A stretch of DNA of 64,000 bases from Bog-473 sp963804055 (GCA_963804055.1 CAWDOU010000013.1:372001-436000); one strand, 5' to 3'; positions 46,382 through 54,718 are shown, counted from the first letter of the stretch. Program-made: numbers and translations. Notes: generated by a model from the sequence alone, not told the origin.

Positions 46382-47280
46382 CCGACCAACCTGGCCGTGG
46401 CGTTGACCCCGCCGAAGAGGATCAGGGACATGAAGAGATTCACGACGACGACGAGAATGATGGAGAGCCGGATGGCCCGCCCGGCCGCCACACCCACACC
46501 AGCCGGCCCACCGGTCGCGTTGTAGCCGTAATAGCAGTGCACGAACGTGACCAGGACGGCGAACACCATCGCCTTGAGGAACGAGTAGAAGATGTCCAGC
46601 GGCGGCAGGTAGAGCCGGAAGTAGTGCGTGTACGTTCCCGTCGAGAGCCCGAAGAACTTCGTCACCACCAACTCGGACGCCAGGTAGCTGGCGAAGAGTG
46701 CCGCCAGATACAAGGGAATCATCGTGATCAGGGCAGCCCAGACACGGGTGGCGACCAGGTACACGACGCTGTTCACGCCCATCACCTCGAGCGCGTCGAT
46801 CTCGTCGCTGATGCGCATGGCACCGAGCTGAGCCGTGAAGCCGGCACCCACCTGTGCCGCCAGCGCGACCCCGGCGACCAGTGGAGTGATTTCGCGAGTG
46901 TTGGCCAGGGAGGTGATCACGCCGGTGAAGGCTTCGGCCCCGATCTGCTGCAGACCGTTGAACCCCTCGAGGCCGACCTCGGTGCCGGTGAAGAAGGAGA
47001 TCGAGACGACGACGAAGAACATCCCACCGCCGACGACCAGTGCTCCCGAGCCCAAGGAGATGTCCGACATGAGGACGAGGATCTCCTTGGGGTGCCCCAG
47101 CGCTCGCGGCATGGAGCGCACGATCTTCACGTAGAACTTCAGCTGCGCGTACAGTGCGTCGAAGACGCCCAGGACGGCATCGCCTGAATCGACCGCCTTG
47201 CCGCCGACCGCCTTTCCGACCGAGACGAGCGTCGACGACTCGAGCTTCGATTCCTCGCGCACGGGAGCATCGATGGCCAT
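46378..47280 (-). CDS. yrbEB: MlaE/YrbE-type permease (YrbEB)
   Basis: Second permease subunit of the Mce lipid importer. The 300 residues hold about five to six membrane helices. The conserved MlaE segment is visible as AQVGAGFTAQLGAMRISDEI followed by DALEVMGVNSVVYLVATRVW. An extended charged N-terminus of about 45 residues precedes the first helix. The ATG start overlaps the yrbEA stop by one base (TGATG), indicating translational coupling. Confidence 0.92.
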   Translation of the reverse strand: MAIDAPVREESKLESSTLVSVGKAVGGKAVDSGDAVLGVFDALYAQLKFYVKIVRSMPRALGHPKEILVLMSDISLGSGALVVGGGMFFVVVSISFFTGTEVGLEGFNGLQQIGAEAFTGVITSLANTREITPLVAGVALAAQVGAGFTAQLGAMRISDEIDALEVMGVNSVVYLVATRVWAALITMIPLYLAALFASYLASELVVTKFFGLSTGTYTHYFRLYLPPLDIFYSFLKAMVFAVLVTFVHCYYGYNATGGPAGVGVAAGRAIRLSIILVVVVNLFMSLILFGGVNATARLVG

Positions 47281-48209
47281 CAGATGCCCTTCTGCGGAAT
47301 GAAGTTGAAGTAGAAGACCGTGAGCAAGAAGTTGACGAAGAACGAGAGGATGAACGTCACGACGACGGCTTGGTTCACCGCGTCGCCCACTCCCTTGGGA
47401 CCGCTCTTGCAATAGAGGCCCTTGTAGCAAGCGACCATCGCCGCGATGAAGCCGAAGATGCCTGCCTTGACCAGGGCGATGACCAGGTCGGCCATCTGGC
47501 TCAACTCGCCGAACGTGGCGAAGAAGCTGCTCGCAGTGATGTGGATGGCGTGCGTCCCGAACCACAGGCCGCCCGCAATGCCGGCCACGCTGACCACGGC
47601 GTCGAGGAGGATGGCGACGACGGTGGCTGCGAGCAGGCGCGGCAGGACCAGGCGGTGCAGCGGGTTGACGCCCATGACCTCCATGGCGCTGATTTCGTCG
47701 CGGATGCGGCGCGACCCCAGGTCGGCGCACATGGCCGACCCGCCCGCGCCGGCGATGAGCAGTGCCGTGGCCACCGGCGCCTGCTCGCGCACGACTGCCA
47801 GCACCATGGCGGCGCCCAGCTGCGACTGCGCGCCGATCTGCTGCAGGAGTGAGCCGACCTCCAGGGCTATGACCATGCCGAACGGGATGGAGAGCAGAAT
47901 CAGCGGCAGCGTCGTGACGCGGGCAAGGAACCAGCACTGGTCGAAGAACTCGGAGACGGGGACACCCTTCAGCGGCGCCTGCCGCAGGGCCTCGAATGCC
48001 GTGGCGAACATGTTGCCCGTCTCACGCACGGCTGTGGCGACCTTGCCGTCGTCGGTCACCGGGCGGCTCGGTCGTGTCAGCACGCCCGTTGCACCGTGCC
48101 GACCGCTCGAAGTGCCGAGCCGGCGAGCCATTTCGTCGCGGCTCAGGGGCTGCGTGGTGCTGGACGCCTGGTCGGGCACGATACGTGTCCCGTCACCCGT
48201 TTCAGCCAA
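47280..48209 (-). CDS. yrbEA: MlaE/YrbE-type permease (YrbEA)
   Basis: First gene of the mce operon and first permease subunit, 309 residues with about six membrane helices. The conserved cytoplasmic segment reads AGGSAMCADLGSRRIRDEIS then AMEVMGVNPLHRLVLPRLLA. A soluble N-terminus of roughly 70 residues is longer than in MlaE. The TTG start is supported by GGAAGGGGGG just upstream; the first ATG in frame would remove 26 residues. The promoter must lie in the 380-base gap shared with the divergent sigma factor gene. Confidence 0.9.
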   Translation of the reverse strand: MAETGDGTRIVPDQASSTTQPLSRDEMARRLGTSSGRHGATGVLTRPSRPVTDDGKVATAVRETGNMFATAFEALRQAPLKGVPVSEFFDQCWFLARVTTLPLILLSIPFGMVIALEVGSLLQQIGAQSQLGAAMVLAVVREQAPVATALLIAGAGGSAMCADLGSRRIRDEISAMEVMGVNPLHRLVLPRLLAATVVAILLDAVVSVAGIAGGLWFGTHAIHITASSFFATFGELSQMADLVIALVKAGIFGFIAAMVACYKGLYCKSGPKGVGDAVNQAVVVTFILSFFVNFLLTVFYFNFIPQKGI

Positions 48210-48590
48210 CCCGTCCCCCCTTCCGAGGCCTCCTCTGGCACGTCAAACGGGTCGAGCCCGCTCCCCCGTTCTTCCCTTCAGGGAGAAAACGACACCAGCG
48301 GTCGAACCTTGCGGCGGGCAGCCTGGTCGACGCTGTGGCAGTCCCCCTGCAGTGGCACGCCTGCAAGGTCGATTGGTGGGGCGCGGCCTGCGAACGGCGG
48401 ATGTGCGCGGCCTTCTCTCAGTCGGCCGCGCCGGCTTTCTCAACTTTGTTGTGCAATGCGAATTCACCCACGTTTGCACAACCCCCATTCCGGAAATATG
48501 AGGGACCAGGGTTTCGAAAAGCCGAAAAACACGGCAATAATGTGACCCAGCTCCTTGGTGGGAGGACGAGCGGGGGGAGGGACAGGATCA
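48210..48590. other. Divergent promoter region between mce operon and sigma factor
   Basis: About 380 bases without coding signal, less GC-rich toward the sigma gene. It contains a spaced inverted repeat (48448-48482), and beyond it AT-rich blocks such as GTTTCGAAAAGCCGAAAAAC. TAATGT at 48538 could be a minus-10 element for the sigma gene, but no good minus-35 is seen. Both promoters must lie here. Confidence 0.55.
48448..48482. promoter_or_regulatory. Spaced inverted repeat, candidate operator
   Basis: GTTGTGCAA and TTGCACAAC are perfect nine-base inverted arms separated by 17 bases, placing the centres about two and a half helical turns apart. It lies in the intergenic region that must drive both the mce operon and the sigma factor gene, so a regulator bound here could act on both. 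Confidence 0.55.
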
Positions 48591-50213
48591 GTGGCGCTTC
48601 GCGAAGAAGAGCTGACAAGCCTCTGCGACGATGTCGACCTCGACCGTGACCGCGCGCTCGTCGAGCGTTGTCAGGCCGGCGACTCCGCGGCATTCGGAAA
48701 CCTCTATGCGCGGTACTACGAGCGGCTGCTCCGTTTCTGCCTGCGCCGTCTGAACGACCGCCACGAGGCCGAGGACGCAGCCCAGGAAGCCTTCGCCCGG
48801 GCCTGGAAGGCGCTGCCGCGCTTCGCCGGCGAGCGGCGCTTCTACCCCTGGCTCACCGTGATCGCCGGGAACATCTGCACCGACATGCTGCGCCGCCGCT
48901 CCCGCAGCACCCCGACCGACGACATGGAGCTCACTGCGCAACACCCCGTGGGAGTGGTCGGCGAGGACACGTCCGAGGAGCTCGTCCTGGCCGCGGTCGA
49001 CGGTGAGCTGGTGAACCGTGCGCTCGACCGGCTGTCGACGCGCCACCGTCACGTGCTGGCCATGCGGGAGGGCTCCGGCTGGACCTATCAGCAGATCGCC
49101 GACCACGAAGGCGTCGAGATCGGCACGATCGAGACACTGCTCTGGCGCGCCCGCCAGGCGCTCAAGCGCGAGTTCGCGGTCGTGTCGGAGTCGAAGGAAG
49201 CGTTGGCAGGGTTCCTCATCGCTGCCGGCGCACTCATCCGCCGCACCATCTTCAGGGCGGCGCACCGCGGCGCCACCGTGCACCACAACAGCGGGGGCGG
49301 CTCCGGGGCGATGCGCAACGCCATGGCGGGAGTCGCGGTCACAGGCGCAGCCGTGGCGGCCGCCTTCATCGCACCGCACGCACTCTCGAGTGGCCCCAGC
49401 GGCGCCGCTTCGGCGCCGGGCTCGGCTCTCGCCGCGCCGCCCCTCGTCCTGGGCTCCTCCCGTCTGGACGGAGCGGGCGGCGCCGGCCCGGGCAACGCGC
49501 AGGCACTCGCGCTGGGCGGGTCCGGCGGCGGCGCGTTGAGCGCCTTCGGCCTGGGCACGGGCGAGGGCGCCGGAGGAAGTGGATCCGGCTCAGGTGGCAA
49601 GGACGCGGTCAGCACGACCGGCGGAGTCGCCGCTCTCCTCGGCGGTGCTCTCGGCGGTGGGTCGTCCAATGGCACGGGCGGCCTGTCGGACGGCCTCAAC
49701 CAGACTGCAGGCGGGCTGAACAACACCGTCAACGGCGTCACCGGCGGGCTCAGTCAGACCATCAGCGGTGCCTCGGGCGGTCTCGGCCAGGCCGTCGGCG
49801 GCGTGGCCGGCGGTCTCGGACAGACCGTGACCGGTGTGACCGGCGGGATCACACAGACCGTCGGCGGCGTGACCAAGACGGTCAGTGGTGTGACCGGCGG
49901 GGTCACGCAGACCGTCGGAGGGGTCACCCAGACGGTCGGTGGCATCGCCGGCGGCGTGACGGGTGGGGTCACGAGCGGAACCAGCAGCGTGGGCGGTCTC
50001 AACACCACGCTCGGGAACGTCACGAGCGGCGTCAACGGGCTGACGCAGTCGATCGGACTCGGGACGGTTGTCCCTTCTTCGTCGGGCTCGGGAACATCGA
50101 GCTCAGGTTCTTCCTCCTCAAGCAGCACCCCGGCCACCACAACGACGACGAATCCGGTGCAGAGCATCCTCGGCGGGACGACCAAGACGGTCGGCGGCCT
50201 GCTCGGGGGGTAG
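48591..50213 (+). CDS. ECF sigma factor with membrane helix and Gly/Val/Thr repeat domain
   Basis: RNA polymerase sigma factor of the ECF type fused to an unusual tail, 540 residues. Region 2 spans about residues 25-105 (LLRFCLRRLNDRHEAEDAAQ, RRFYPWLTVIAGNICTDML) and region 4 about 142-198 (LSTRHRHVLAMREGSGWTYQ, then QIADHEGVEIGTIETLLWRA). Residues 244-265 form a likely membrane helix (AMAGVAVTGAAVAAAFIAPH). After it come Gly/Ala/Ser-rich sequence, then repeats of the form VTGGVTQTVGGV to about residue 490, and a Ser/Thr-rich end. The GTG start is supported by GGGGGGAGGG about ten bases upstream. It probably has sigma domains inside and the repeat domain outside the membrane; release by proteolysis is conceivable. 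No separate anti-sigma gene is seen. Confidence 0.85.
   Translation: MALREEELTSLCDDVDLDRDRALVERCQAGDSAAFGNLYARYYERLLRFCLRRLNDRHEAEDAAQEAFARAWKALPRFAGERRFYPWLTVIAGNICTDMLRRRSRSTPTDDMELTAQHPVGVVGEDTSEELVLAAVDGELVNRALDRLSTRHRHVLAMREGSGWTYQQIADHEGVEIGTIETLLWRARQALKREFAVVSESKEALAGFLIAAGALIRRTIFRAAHRGATVHHNSGGGSGAMRNAMAGVAVTGAAVAAAFIAPHALSSGPSGAASAPGSALAAPPLVLGSSRLDGAGGAGPGNAQALALGGSGGGALSAFGLGTGEGAGGSGSGSGGKDAVSTTGGVAALLGGALGGGSSNGTGGLSDGLNQTAGGLNNTVNGVTGGLSQTISGASGGLGQAVGGVAGGLGQTVTGVTGGITQTVGGVTKTVSGVTGGVTQTVGGVTQTVGGIAGGVTGGVTSGTSSVGGLNTTLGNVTSGVNGLTQSIGLGTVVPSSSGSGTSSSGSSSSSSTPATTTTTNPVQSILGGTTKTVGGLLGG
49681..50060. repeat. Coding repeats for VTGGVTQTVGG motif
   Basis: The stretch repeats 21- to 33-base units encoding variants of GGLGQTVTGVTGGITQTVGG. 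Glycine pairs and Val/Thr alternate with a period near seven or eleven residues, which could fold as a beta-solenoid or act as a spacer. It belongs to the sigma factor fusion gene. Confidence 0.75.
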
Positions 50214-50262
50214 TCCTCTCGCGCTGGGCGCAAGCCGGGCGCCGGGTATGGGTTCTCCTTGT

Positions 50263-51201
50263 ATGGACAACCCGCAGCAGGCCGCCGAGCAGGCCTGGAT
50301 CGCTCCGGGAGAGCCGATCATCTCGCTTCGTGGGGTCACGAAGTCGTTCGGCTCCCACACGGTGCTCGAGGACATCACCTTTGACGTCCCGAAAGGTCGG
50401 ATCACGGCGATCCTCGGGCCCTCGGGGACGGGCAAATCTGTGTTGCTCAAGAACATCCTCGGCCTGCTGCGCCCCGAACGCGGCGAAATCTGGGTGGACG
50501 GTGACCAGATCGTGGGGCTGCGGGAGAAACGTCTCTACGAGGTGCGCAAGAAGTTCGGCGTCCTGTTCCAGGACGGAGCCCTGTTCGGTTCGATGAACCT
50601 CTACGACAACATCGCGTTCCCGCTGCGCGAGCACACCCGCAAGAGTGAGCCGGCCATCAGGGAGCTCGTCCACCGTAACGCCGAGCTGGTCGGGCTGATG
50701 GACCACCTCAAGAAGCTTCCCGGCGAGGTGTCGGGCGGCATGAAGAAGCGGGCCGGGTTGGCTCGCGCCATGGTCACCGAGCCCGAGATCGTGCTCTTCG
50801 ACGAGCCGGACTCGGGACTCGACCCGGTCCGGGTCGCCTACCTCGACCAGCTGGTGGTCACGGCCCAGAAGGAGACCGGGGCCACCTTCTTCATCATCAC
50901 CCACAACATCGAGTCGGTCATGCGGACCGCGGACTACATGGGCGTCCTGTTCCGATCCAACCTGGTGAAGTTCGCCAGCAAGCAGGACATGGTCGCCACC
51001 GACAATCCGATCATCCAGCAATTTCTCGCCGGCCGCCCCGAAGGGCCCATCGGCATGGACGAGATGGCGGACACCGGTGGCGACGCCAGCCGGTACATCG
51101 AGGGCGATACGGCGGCACTCGCCTTCGGGCCGCTCGCCCGTCCCGGCGAGCCCGCCCTCGTGGCGCAGGCACCGAGCGACCAACCCGTGCCGCCCGGCTA
51201 G
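50263..51201 (+). CDS. mceG: Mce transport ATPase MceG (Mkl-like)
   Basis: ABC ATPase energising the Mce importer. The 312 residues carry Walker A GPSGTGKS (52-59), the Q-loop VLFQDGALFGSMNLYDNIAF, a degenerate signature EVSGGMKKRAGLARAM typical of MlaF/MceG, and Walker B IVLFDEPDSGLDP with H-loop FIITHNIESVM. A C-terminal extension of about 60 residues after the ATPase core is characteristic of MceG. The ATG at 50263 is used; ATG 50248 is also possible. It follows the sigma gene by about 50 bases and may be cotranscribed with it, divergent from the yrbE/mce operon it serves. Confidence 0.9.
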   Translation: MDNPQQAAEQAWIAPGEPIISLRGVTKSFGSHTVLEDITFDVPKGRITAILGPSGTGKSVLLKNILGLLRPERGEIWVDGDQIVGLREKRLYEVRKKFGVLFQDGALFGSMNLYDNIAFPLREHTRKSEPAIRELVHRNAELVGLMDHLKKLPGEVSGGMKKRAGLARAMVTEPEIVLFDEPDSGLDPVRVAYLDQLVVTAQKETGATFFIITHNIESVMRTADYMGVLFRSNLVKFASKQDMVATDNPIIQQFLAGRPEGPIGMDEMADTGGDASRYIEGDTAALAFGPLARPGEPALVAQAPSDQPVPPG

Positions 51202-51213
51202 ACCCCAACGAGA

Positions 51214-51259
51214 AACGCCGCCGGCCCCGGGGCGGTGCGCTCCCCGGTCCGGCGGCGTT
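51214..51259. terminator. Strong bidirectional hairpin terminator
   Basis: Perfect 11-base arms AACGCCGCCGG and CCGGCGGCGTT, with an inner stem CCGGGG/CCCCGG, sit between the convergent ends of mceG and the glutamine synthetase gene. The leading A bases on either side give short T-runs in the RNA of both directions. Confidence 0.8.
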
Positions 51260-51275
51260 CCCGATCAGATGCGGC

Positions 51276-52286
51276 TCAGTTGCCCGCGGCGGCCCCGCAC
51301 ACGGTCTCCACCATCAGACCGCTGACCACATAGGGGTCCATGTTGGCGTTGGGCCGCCGGTCCTCAAGCCACCCCTTCTTGTTCTTCGCCACCGCCCACG
51401 GGATGCGGATGGAGGCGCCCCGGTCGGACGTGCCGTAGCTGAACTGCGTGAAGTGCGCCGTCTCGTGGGCTCCGGTCAGGCGGCTCTCGATGCCGATGCC
51501 GTAGTTGGACACGTGCTCCTCGACGCGCTTCCCGAGAGCCTCACAGCCGGCGATGATGGCGTCCCAGCCGCCGTCCTCGCGCATGGCCTTCGTGGAGAAG
51601 TTCGTGTGTGCGCCGGCGCCGTTCCAGTCCCCGAGGACGGGCTTGGGCTCCAAGGTGGCGAACACGTCGAAGTCCTCGGCGATGCGGAACAGGAGCCAGC
51701 GAGCGGTCCACAGCTGGTCACCGATGACCGGCGGTGGCAGGACGCCGATCTGGAACTCCCACTGGCCCATCATGACCTCGGCATTCGTGCCCTCGATCCC
51801 CAGGCCGGCCTTGATGCAGGCGGCAGTGTGGCGCTCCACGATCTCGCGACCGGGCATCTTGTCGCCGCCGACGCCGCAGTAGTACGGGCCTTGCGGAGCG
51901 GGAAACCCGGCTTCGGGCCACCCCAAGGGGCGCCCGTACTGGAAGAAGGTGTACTCCTGCTCGATCCCGAACCACGGCTCCTGGTCGGCGTACTTCTCGG
52001 CCAACTCGGCGCACTTGCGGCGGGTGTTCGTGCTGTGCGGCGTCATGTCGGGGTGCAGGACCTCGCACATAACCAGCTTGTCGCCCTCCGCCCGCAAGGG
52101 ATCGGGACACACGAAGACAGGCTGGAGGACACAGTCCGAGTCGTTGCCCTCGGCCTGGTTCGTGCTCGAGCCGTCGAAACCCCAGATCCCGGGGTCCTTG
52201 CCGTCCTCGACGATCCTGGTCTTGCTGCGGAGCAGCGGGGTGGGCTCCGTCCCGTCGATCCAGATGTACTCGGCCTGGTAGCTCAT
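51276..52286 (-). CDS. glnII: Glutamine synthetase type II (eukaryotic-like)
   Basis: Makes glutamine from glutamate, ammonia and ATP. At 336 residues it is the short, GSII form found in eukaryotes and some actinobacteria, not the 470-residue GSI. Markers are IWGFDGSSTNQAEGNDSDC, PWFGIEQEYTFFQ, GVGGDKMPGREIVERHTAAC, NGAGAHTNFSTKAMRE and RLTGAHETAHFTQFSYG. It lacks the GSI adenylylation loop. The ATG start has AGGAG six bases upstream. The long leader region may carry nitrogen-dependent control, but no certain GlnR box is seen. Confidence 0.95.
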   Translation of the reverse strand: MSYQAEYIWIDGTEPTPLLRSKTRIVEDGKDPGIWGFDGSSTNQAEGNDSDCVLQPVFVCPDPLRAEGDKLVMCEVLHPDMTPHSTNTRRKCAELAEKYADQEPWFGIEQEYTFFQYGRPLGWPEAGFPAPQGPYYCGVGGDKMPGREIVERHTAACIKAGLGIEGTNAEVMMGQWEFQIGVLPPPVIGDQLWTARWLLFRIAEDFDVFATLEPKPVLGDWNGAGAHTNFSTKAMREDGGWDAIIAGCEALGKRVEEHVSNYGIGIESRLTGAHETAHFTQFSYGTSDRGASIRIPWAVAKNKKGWLEDRRPNANMDPYVVSGLMVETVCGAAAGN

Positions 52287-52538
52287 GAATTCTCCTGTGT
52301 TCCCCTTCTTTTTCGTGGTCAAGAGACCGGGGCGGGGGGTTTCCGGCCTCCTGCGGACACGACGTCCCACGCCCGATGCGGTTGTCAGTCTCGTCGGACC
52401 CTATTTCACCGCCGTATCCGTTATGTGAACCGATGATGAAATCCTGCTGAGGGCGTGTGCGCTTGACCGCAGCGTACCGAGAGTCGCCCCGCCGGGCCTG
52501 CTGCACCGGGCGGTCGGCCCAGGTCCGGACGCGAAAGA

Positions 52539-52562
52539 GGGCCGGGTCGTTCGACCCGGCCC
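52539..52562. repeat. 24-base perfect palindrome
   Basis: GGGCCGGGTCG and CGACCCGGCCC flank TT. On the minus strand the stem is followed by TCTTT, so it may be a factor-independent terminator or an attenuator ahead of the glutamine synthetase gene. Confidence 0.7.
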
Positions 52563-52629
52563 TCCCGGCCCCGCTCGGTCATCCCCGAGAGCATGGCCCC
52601 GATCGCAGCGAATTCCCGCAAACGACGGC

Positions 52630-52659
52630 GGGCTGGGTCAGCCGAAGCCGACCCAGCCC
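52630..52659 (-). terminator. Hairpin terminator after flp
   Basis: Ten-base arms GGGCTGGGTC and GACCCAGCCC with a ten-base loop lie about 70 bases after the flp stop. A second symmetric element, GGGAATATTCCC with an overlapping ATTCCCTTAGGGAAT (52683-52703), lies between the gene and the hairpin. Strong termination here would keep the abundant pilin transcript short. Confidence 0.65.
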
Positions 52660-52729
52660 TGCCATCATCCCATTGGGGAAGGGGGAATATTCCCTTAGGG
52701 AATCATTACTCGGTTGCGCTCGTGACCTC

Positions 52730-52963
52730 CTAGCCGCAACCCTGGCCCACCGAGGCGTTGCCCACACAGTTGTTGGCTTGGTTGAACAGCCCCTTGATGC
52801 CACCACCGAGCAAAGAGATCGCGACGACGGCGACGACGGCGATCAGGCCGACGAGGAGTGCGTACTCCACCATGGATGCGCCCCGCTCGGTCCGTGCACG
52901 CTCGAGAAGGTTGCTGTGGAAGCCACGCACCGTTAAGAACGCGTTCAGAAACAGCTCCGTCAT
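52730..52963 (-). CDS. flp: Flp-type major pilin
   Basis: Subunit of the Tad (Flp) pilus. The 77-residue prepilin has a leader of 28 residues ending in ERARTERG, with predicted cleavage after Gly28 so that the mature pilin begins ASMVEYALL with glutamate at position five, as type IVb prepilin peptidases require. A single long hydrophobic helix (LLVGLIAVVAVVAISLLGGG) follows, and the tail has two cysteines (NNCVGNASVGQGCG) that could form a disulfide. The ATG start has AGGGG about nine bases upstream. It is followed by a strong terminator and lies at the end of the minus-strand Tad gene group. Confidence 0.92.
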   Translation of the reverse strand: MTELFLNAFLTVRGFHSNLLERARTERGASMVEYALLVGLIAVVAVVAISLLGGGIKGLFNQANNCVGNASVGQGCG

Positions 52964-53113
52964 TTGTTGATTCCCCTCTTCATGCCCCAGCCTCCCCGAA
53001 CGGTTTGTCCGGATCGCATTTGGGGTTCCCAGCACATTTTCGGCTCTCTGACGGTCCGAATTCCATAGGCTTATCGGACCATTTGGGCAGGGCAGTTCCC
53101 CAATTGCAGGTTG

Positions 53114-53575
53114 CTATTCGATGGTGACAAGGCCCATGACGACCGCACGGACGAGCGCGTGCGTGCGATTCGTGACATCGAGCTTTTGGAAGATCGCGGC
53201 CAGGTGGTTCTTCGTGGTCTTCGGGCTGATGTAGAGCCTCTGTGAGATCTCGCCGTTCGTCGCGCCTTCGGCGAGGAGTTGCAACACCTCGAGCTCACGC
53301 TGGGTCAGCGACCATGGGCCCCACTGGCGCTCTTCCTGCCGAGTCTGCGTCGAGGCCTCCGGGTCGCGATATTCGTCGTCCGGCACGACGTTGATGTCGT
53401 CTCGCGTGAGCGTTGCCCGAGCGCCGCGCAGCCTCTCGCCGCGGTGCACCGTCGTACAGACGGAAGGCCCGGATACGGACACATGCGTGTAGAAGGTCCA
53501 TTCCGACCCGGGTCCGACCTCGACAGCCGGCGACGGCTGCGCGGTCGGCCACAGGATCGACGCTGTGTTTGCCAT
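53114..53575 (-). CDS. LuxR-type helix-turn-helix regulator in the Tad locus
   Basis: Transcription factor of 153 residues. The C-terminal DNA-binding domain (about 88-150) is clear: LTQRELEVLQLLAEGATNGE then ISQRLYISPKTTKNHLAAIF. The N-terminal 85 residues do not look like a response-regulator receiver and contain no phosphorylatable aspartate pattern I can place. The ATG start has GGGGGAGGA next to it. It lies between tadC and flp on the same strand and may control pilin or the whole Tad locus, which is inference from location. Confidence 0.87.
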   Translation of the reverse strand: MANTASILWPTAQPSPAVEVGPGSEWTFYTHVSVSGPSVCTTVHRGERLRGARATLTRDDINVVPDDEYRDPEASTQTRQEERQWGPWSLTQRELEVLQLLAEGATNGEISQRLYISPKTTKNHLAAIFQKLDVTNRTHALVRAVVMGLVTIE

Positions 53576-53751
53576 TCCTCCCCCTCATTCCACACCGAAA
53601 CCTTCGTTGCAGTGTGCCTCCATTTCCACCCCAATGCGGCGGAAACTCCCAGGTCATTGTATGCTTTTGGCGTCAACCGACAGTCGCATCTCTGTTGCCG
53701 CCCGGGTGCTGACCCCAGACGAAACACAATTCGCCGGAGGCGGCGGGGAGA

Positions 53752-54699
53752 TCAGGCTCCCTGGAAGGCGTGCTTGATCGGCCCCACGATCGGGCCCAGC
53801 ACGATGATCATGATCGCGGGCAGGAAGCACAGTGCCAGCGGGAAGAGGATCTTGACGGGGACCTTCGCCGCCTTCTCCCGAGCGCGCTGCCGTCGCTTGT
53901 CGCGCATCTCATCGGCCTGCGCTTGGAGCACACGTCCGATCGGCAGACCGAGCGCGTCGGCTTGCGAGAGCACGACGGCGAACGTCACCAGGTCATCGAT
54001 GTCGGTGCGCAACTTCATGTTCTCCAAGGCATCGTGGCGCGAGAGTCCGAGTTCCATCTCCCGCAGCGTGAGACGGAGCTCGTGGCACACGGGCGACTCG
54101 AACCGGGCGCACGAAACCTGCATCGCCTGCTCGAGTCCGAGACCCGCCGCGACGGAGATGCACATGAGGTCGAGGAGATCGGGCAGGTCGTTCGTCACTT
54201 GCTCTTTCCGAGCCTTGATGCGGTGACGCAACCAGTAGCTCGGCGCGAGACCACCGATGATGGGCAGGAGGAAGAGACTGGCGAGACCCATCTTCAGACT
54301 GACGGCTCCGCTCACCAGCGCGATCAGTCCCAGGCCGAAGCCAAGCAGGGCAGACCCCACCTGCACGGCGACGAACTCCTCGGCGCGTATCGTGCCGGTG
54401 AGACCAGCCTTGAGCAGGTCGGCGTGCACGCGATCGACCTCGCTGGAGGGGTACAGCCGGGAGAGGACGTTCTTGAAGCCGCGAGCGGCAGGGCCGACAA
54501 CCCTCTTGACCAGCGGGTCTTGCACCCTCTCCACCACAGGAGCCGCTTCGGCGTAGAGCTCGGCCTCCGAGCCCAGCGAACGGATGAAGTCCAGGCGGCT
54601 CGAGGCTTTGTGGGACCGCCAGGCGGCGACACCGACGCCGAACAGGCCGACCGCCATCAACGTGATGCCCACCATCGGAACGAGATAGGTCGCGTTCAC
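53752..54699 (-). CDS. tadC: Tad pilus platform protein TadC
   Basis: Inner-membrane platform protein of the GspF/TadC family, 315 residues. It has an N-terminal helix (YLVPMVGITLMAVGLFGVGV), two central helices (VGSALLGFGLGLIALVSGAV and MGLASLFLLPIIGGLAPSYW), a cytoplasmic GspF domain (NDLPDLLDLMCISVAAGLGL, EQAMQVSC) and a C-terminal helix (LFPLALCFLPAIMIIVLGPI). It pairs with TadB encoded 20 bases upstream and works with the ATPase TadA. Confidence 0.92.
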   Translation of the reverse strand: MNATYLVPMVGITLMAVGLFGVGVAAWRSHKASSRLDFIRSLGSEAELYAEAAPVVERVQDPLVKRVVGPAARGFKNVLSRLYPSSEVDRVHADLLKAGLTGTIRAEEFVAVQVGSALLGFGLGLIALVSGAVSLKMGLASLFLLPIIGGLAPSYWLRHRIKARKEQVTNDLPDLLDLMCISVAAGLGLEQAMQVSCARFESPVCHELRLTLREMELGLSRHDALENMKLRTDIDDLVTFAVVLSQADALGLPIGRVLQAQADEMRDKRRQRAREKAAKVPVKILFPLALCFLPAIMIIVLGPIVGPIKHAFQGA

Positions 54700-54718
54700 G
54701 CGCGTGCCCCCTTTGCCA

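Larger units (their letters stand above)
52287..52729. other. Gene-free stretch between flp and glutamine synthetase
   Basis: About 440 bases on the flank of two minus-strand genes. It contains the flp terminator region and palindromes at 52539, 52630 and 52683, then presumably the promoter of the glutamine synthetase gene. TTCAC and GTGAA arms 16 bases apart near 52400-52430 could be a weak regulator site. No coding frame or RNA gene is convincing. Confidence 0.5.

Noticed and set aside
48538..48543. TAATGT as a firm minus-10 promoter element for the sigma gene
   Set aside because: No matching minus-35 at proper spacing; noted only as a possibility within the intergenic description.
49681..50060. 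Collagen-like triple helix in the sigma factor fusion
   Set aside because: Glycines do not occur at every third residue and prolines are absent, so the repeats are not Gly-X-Y collagen.
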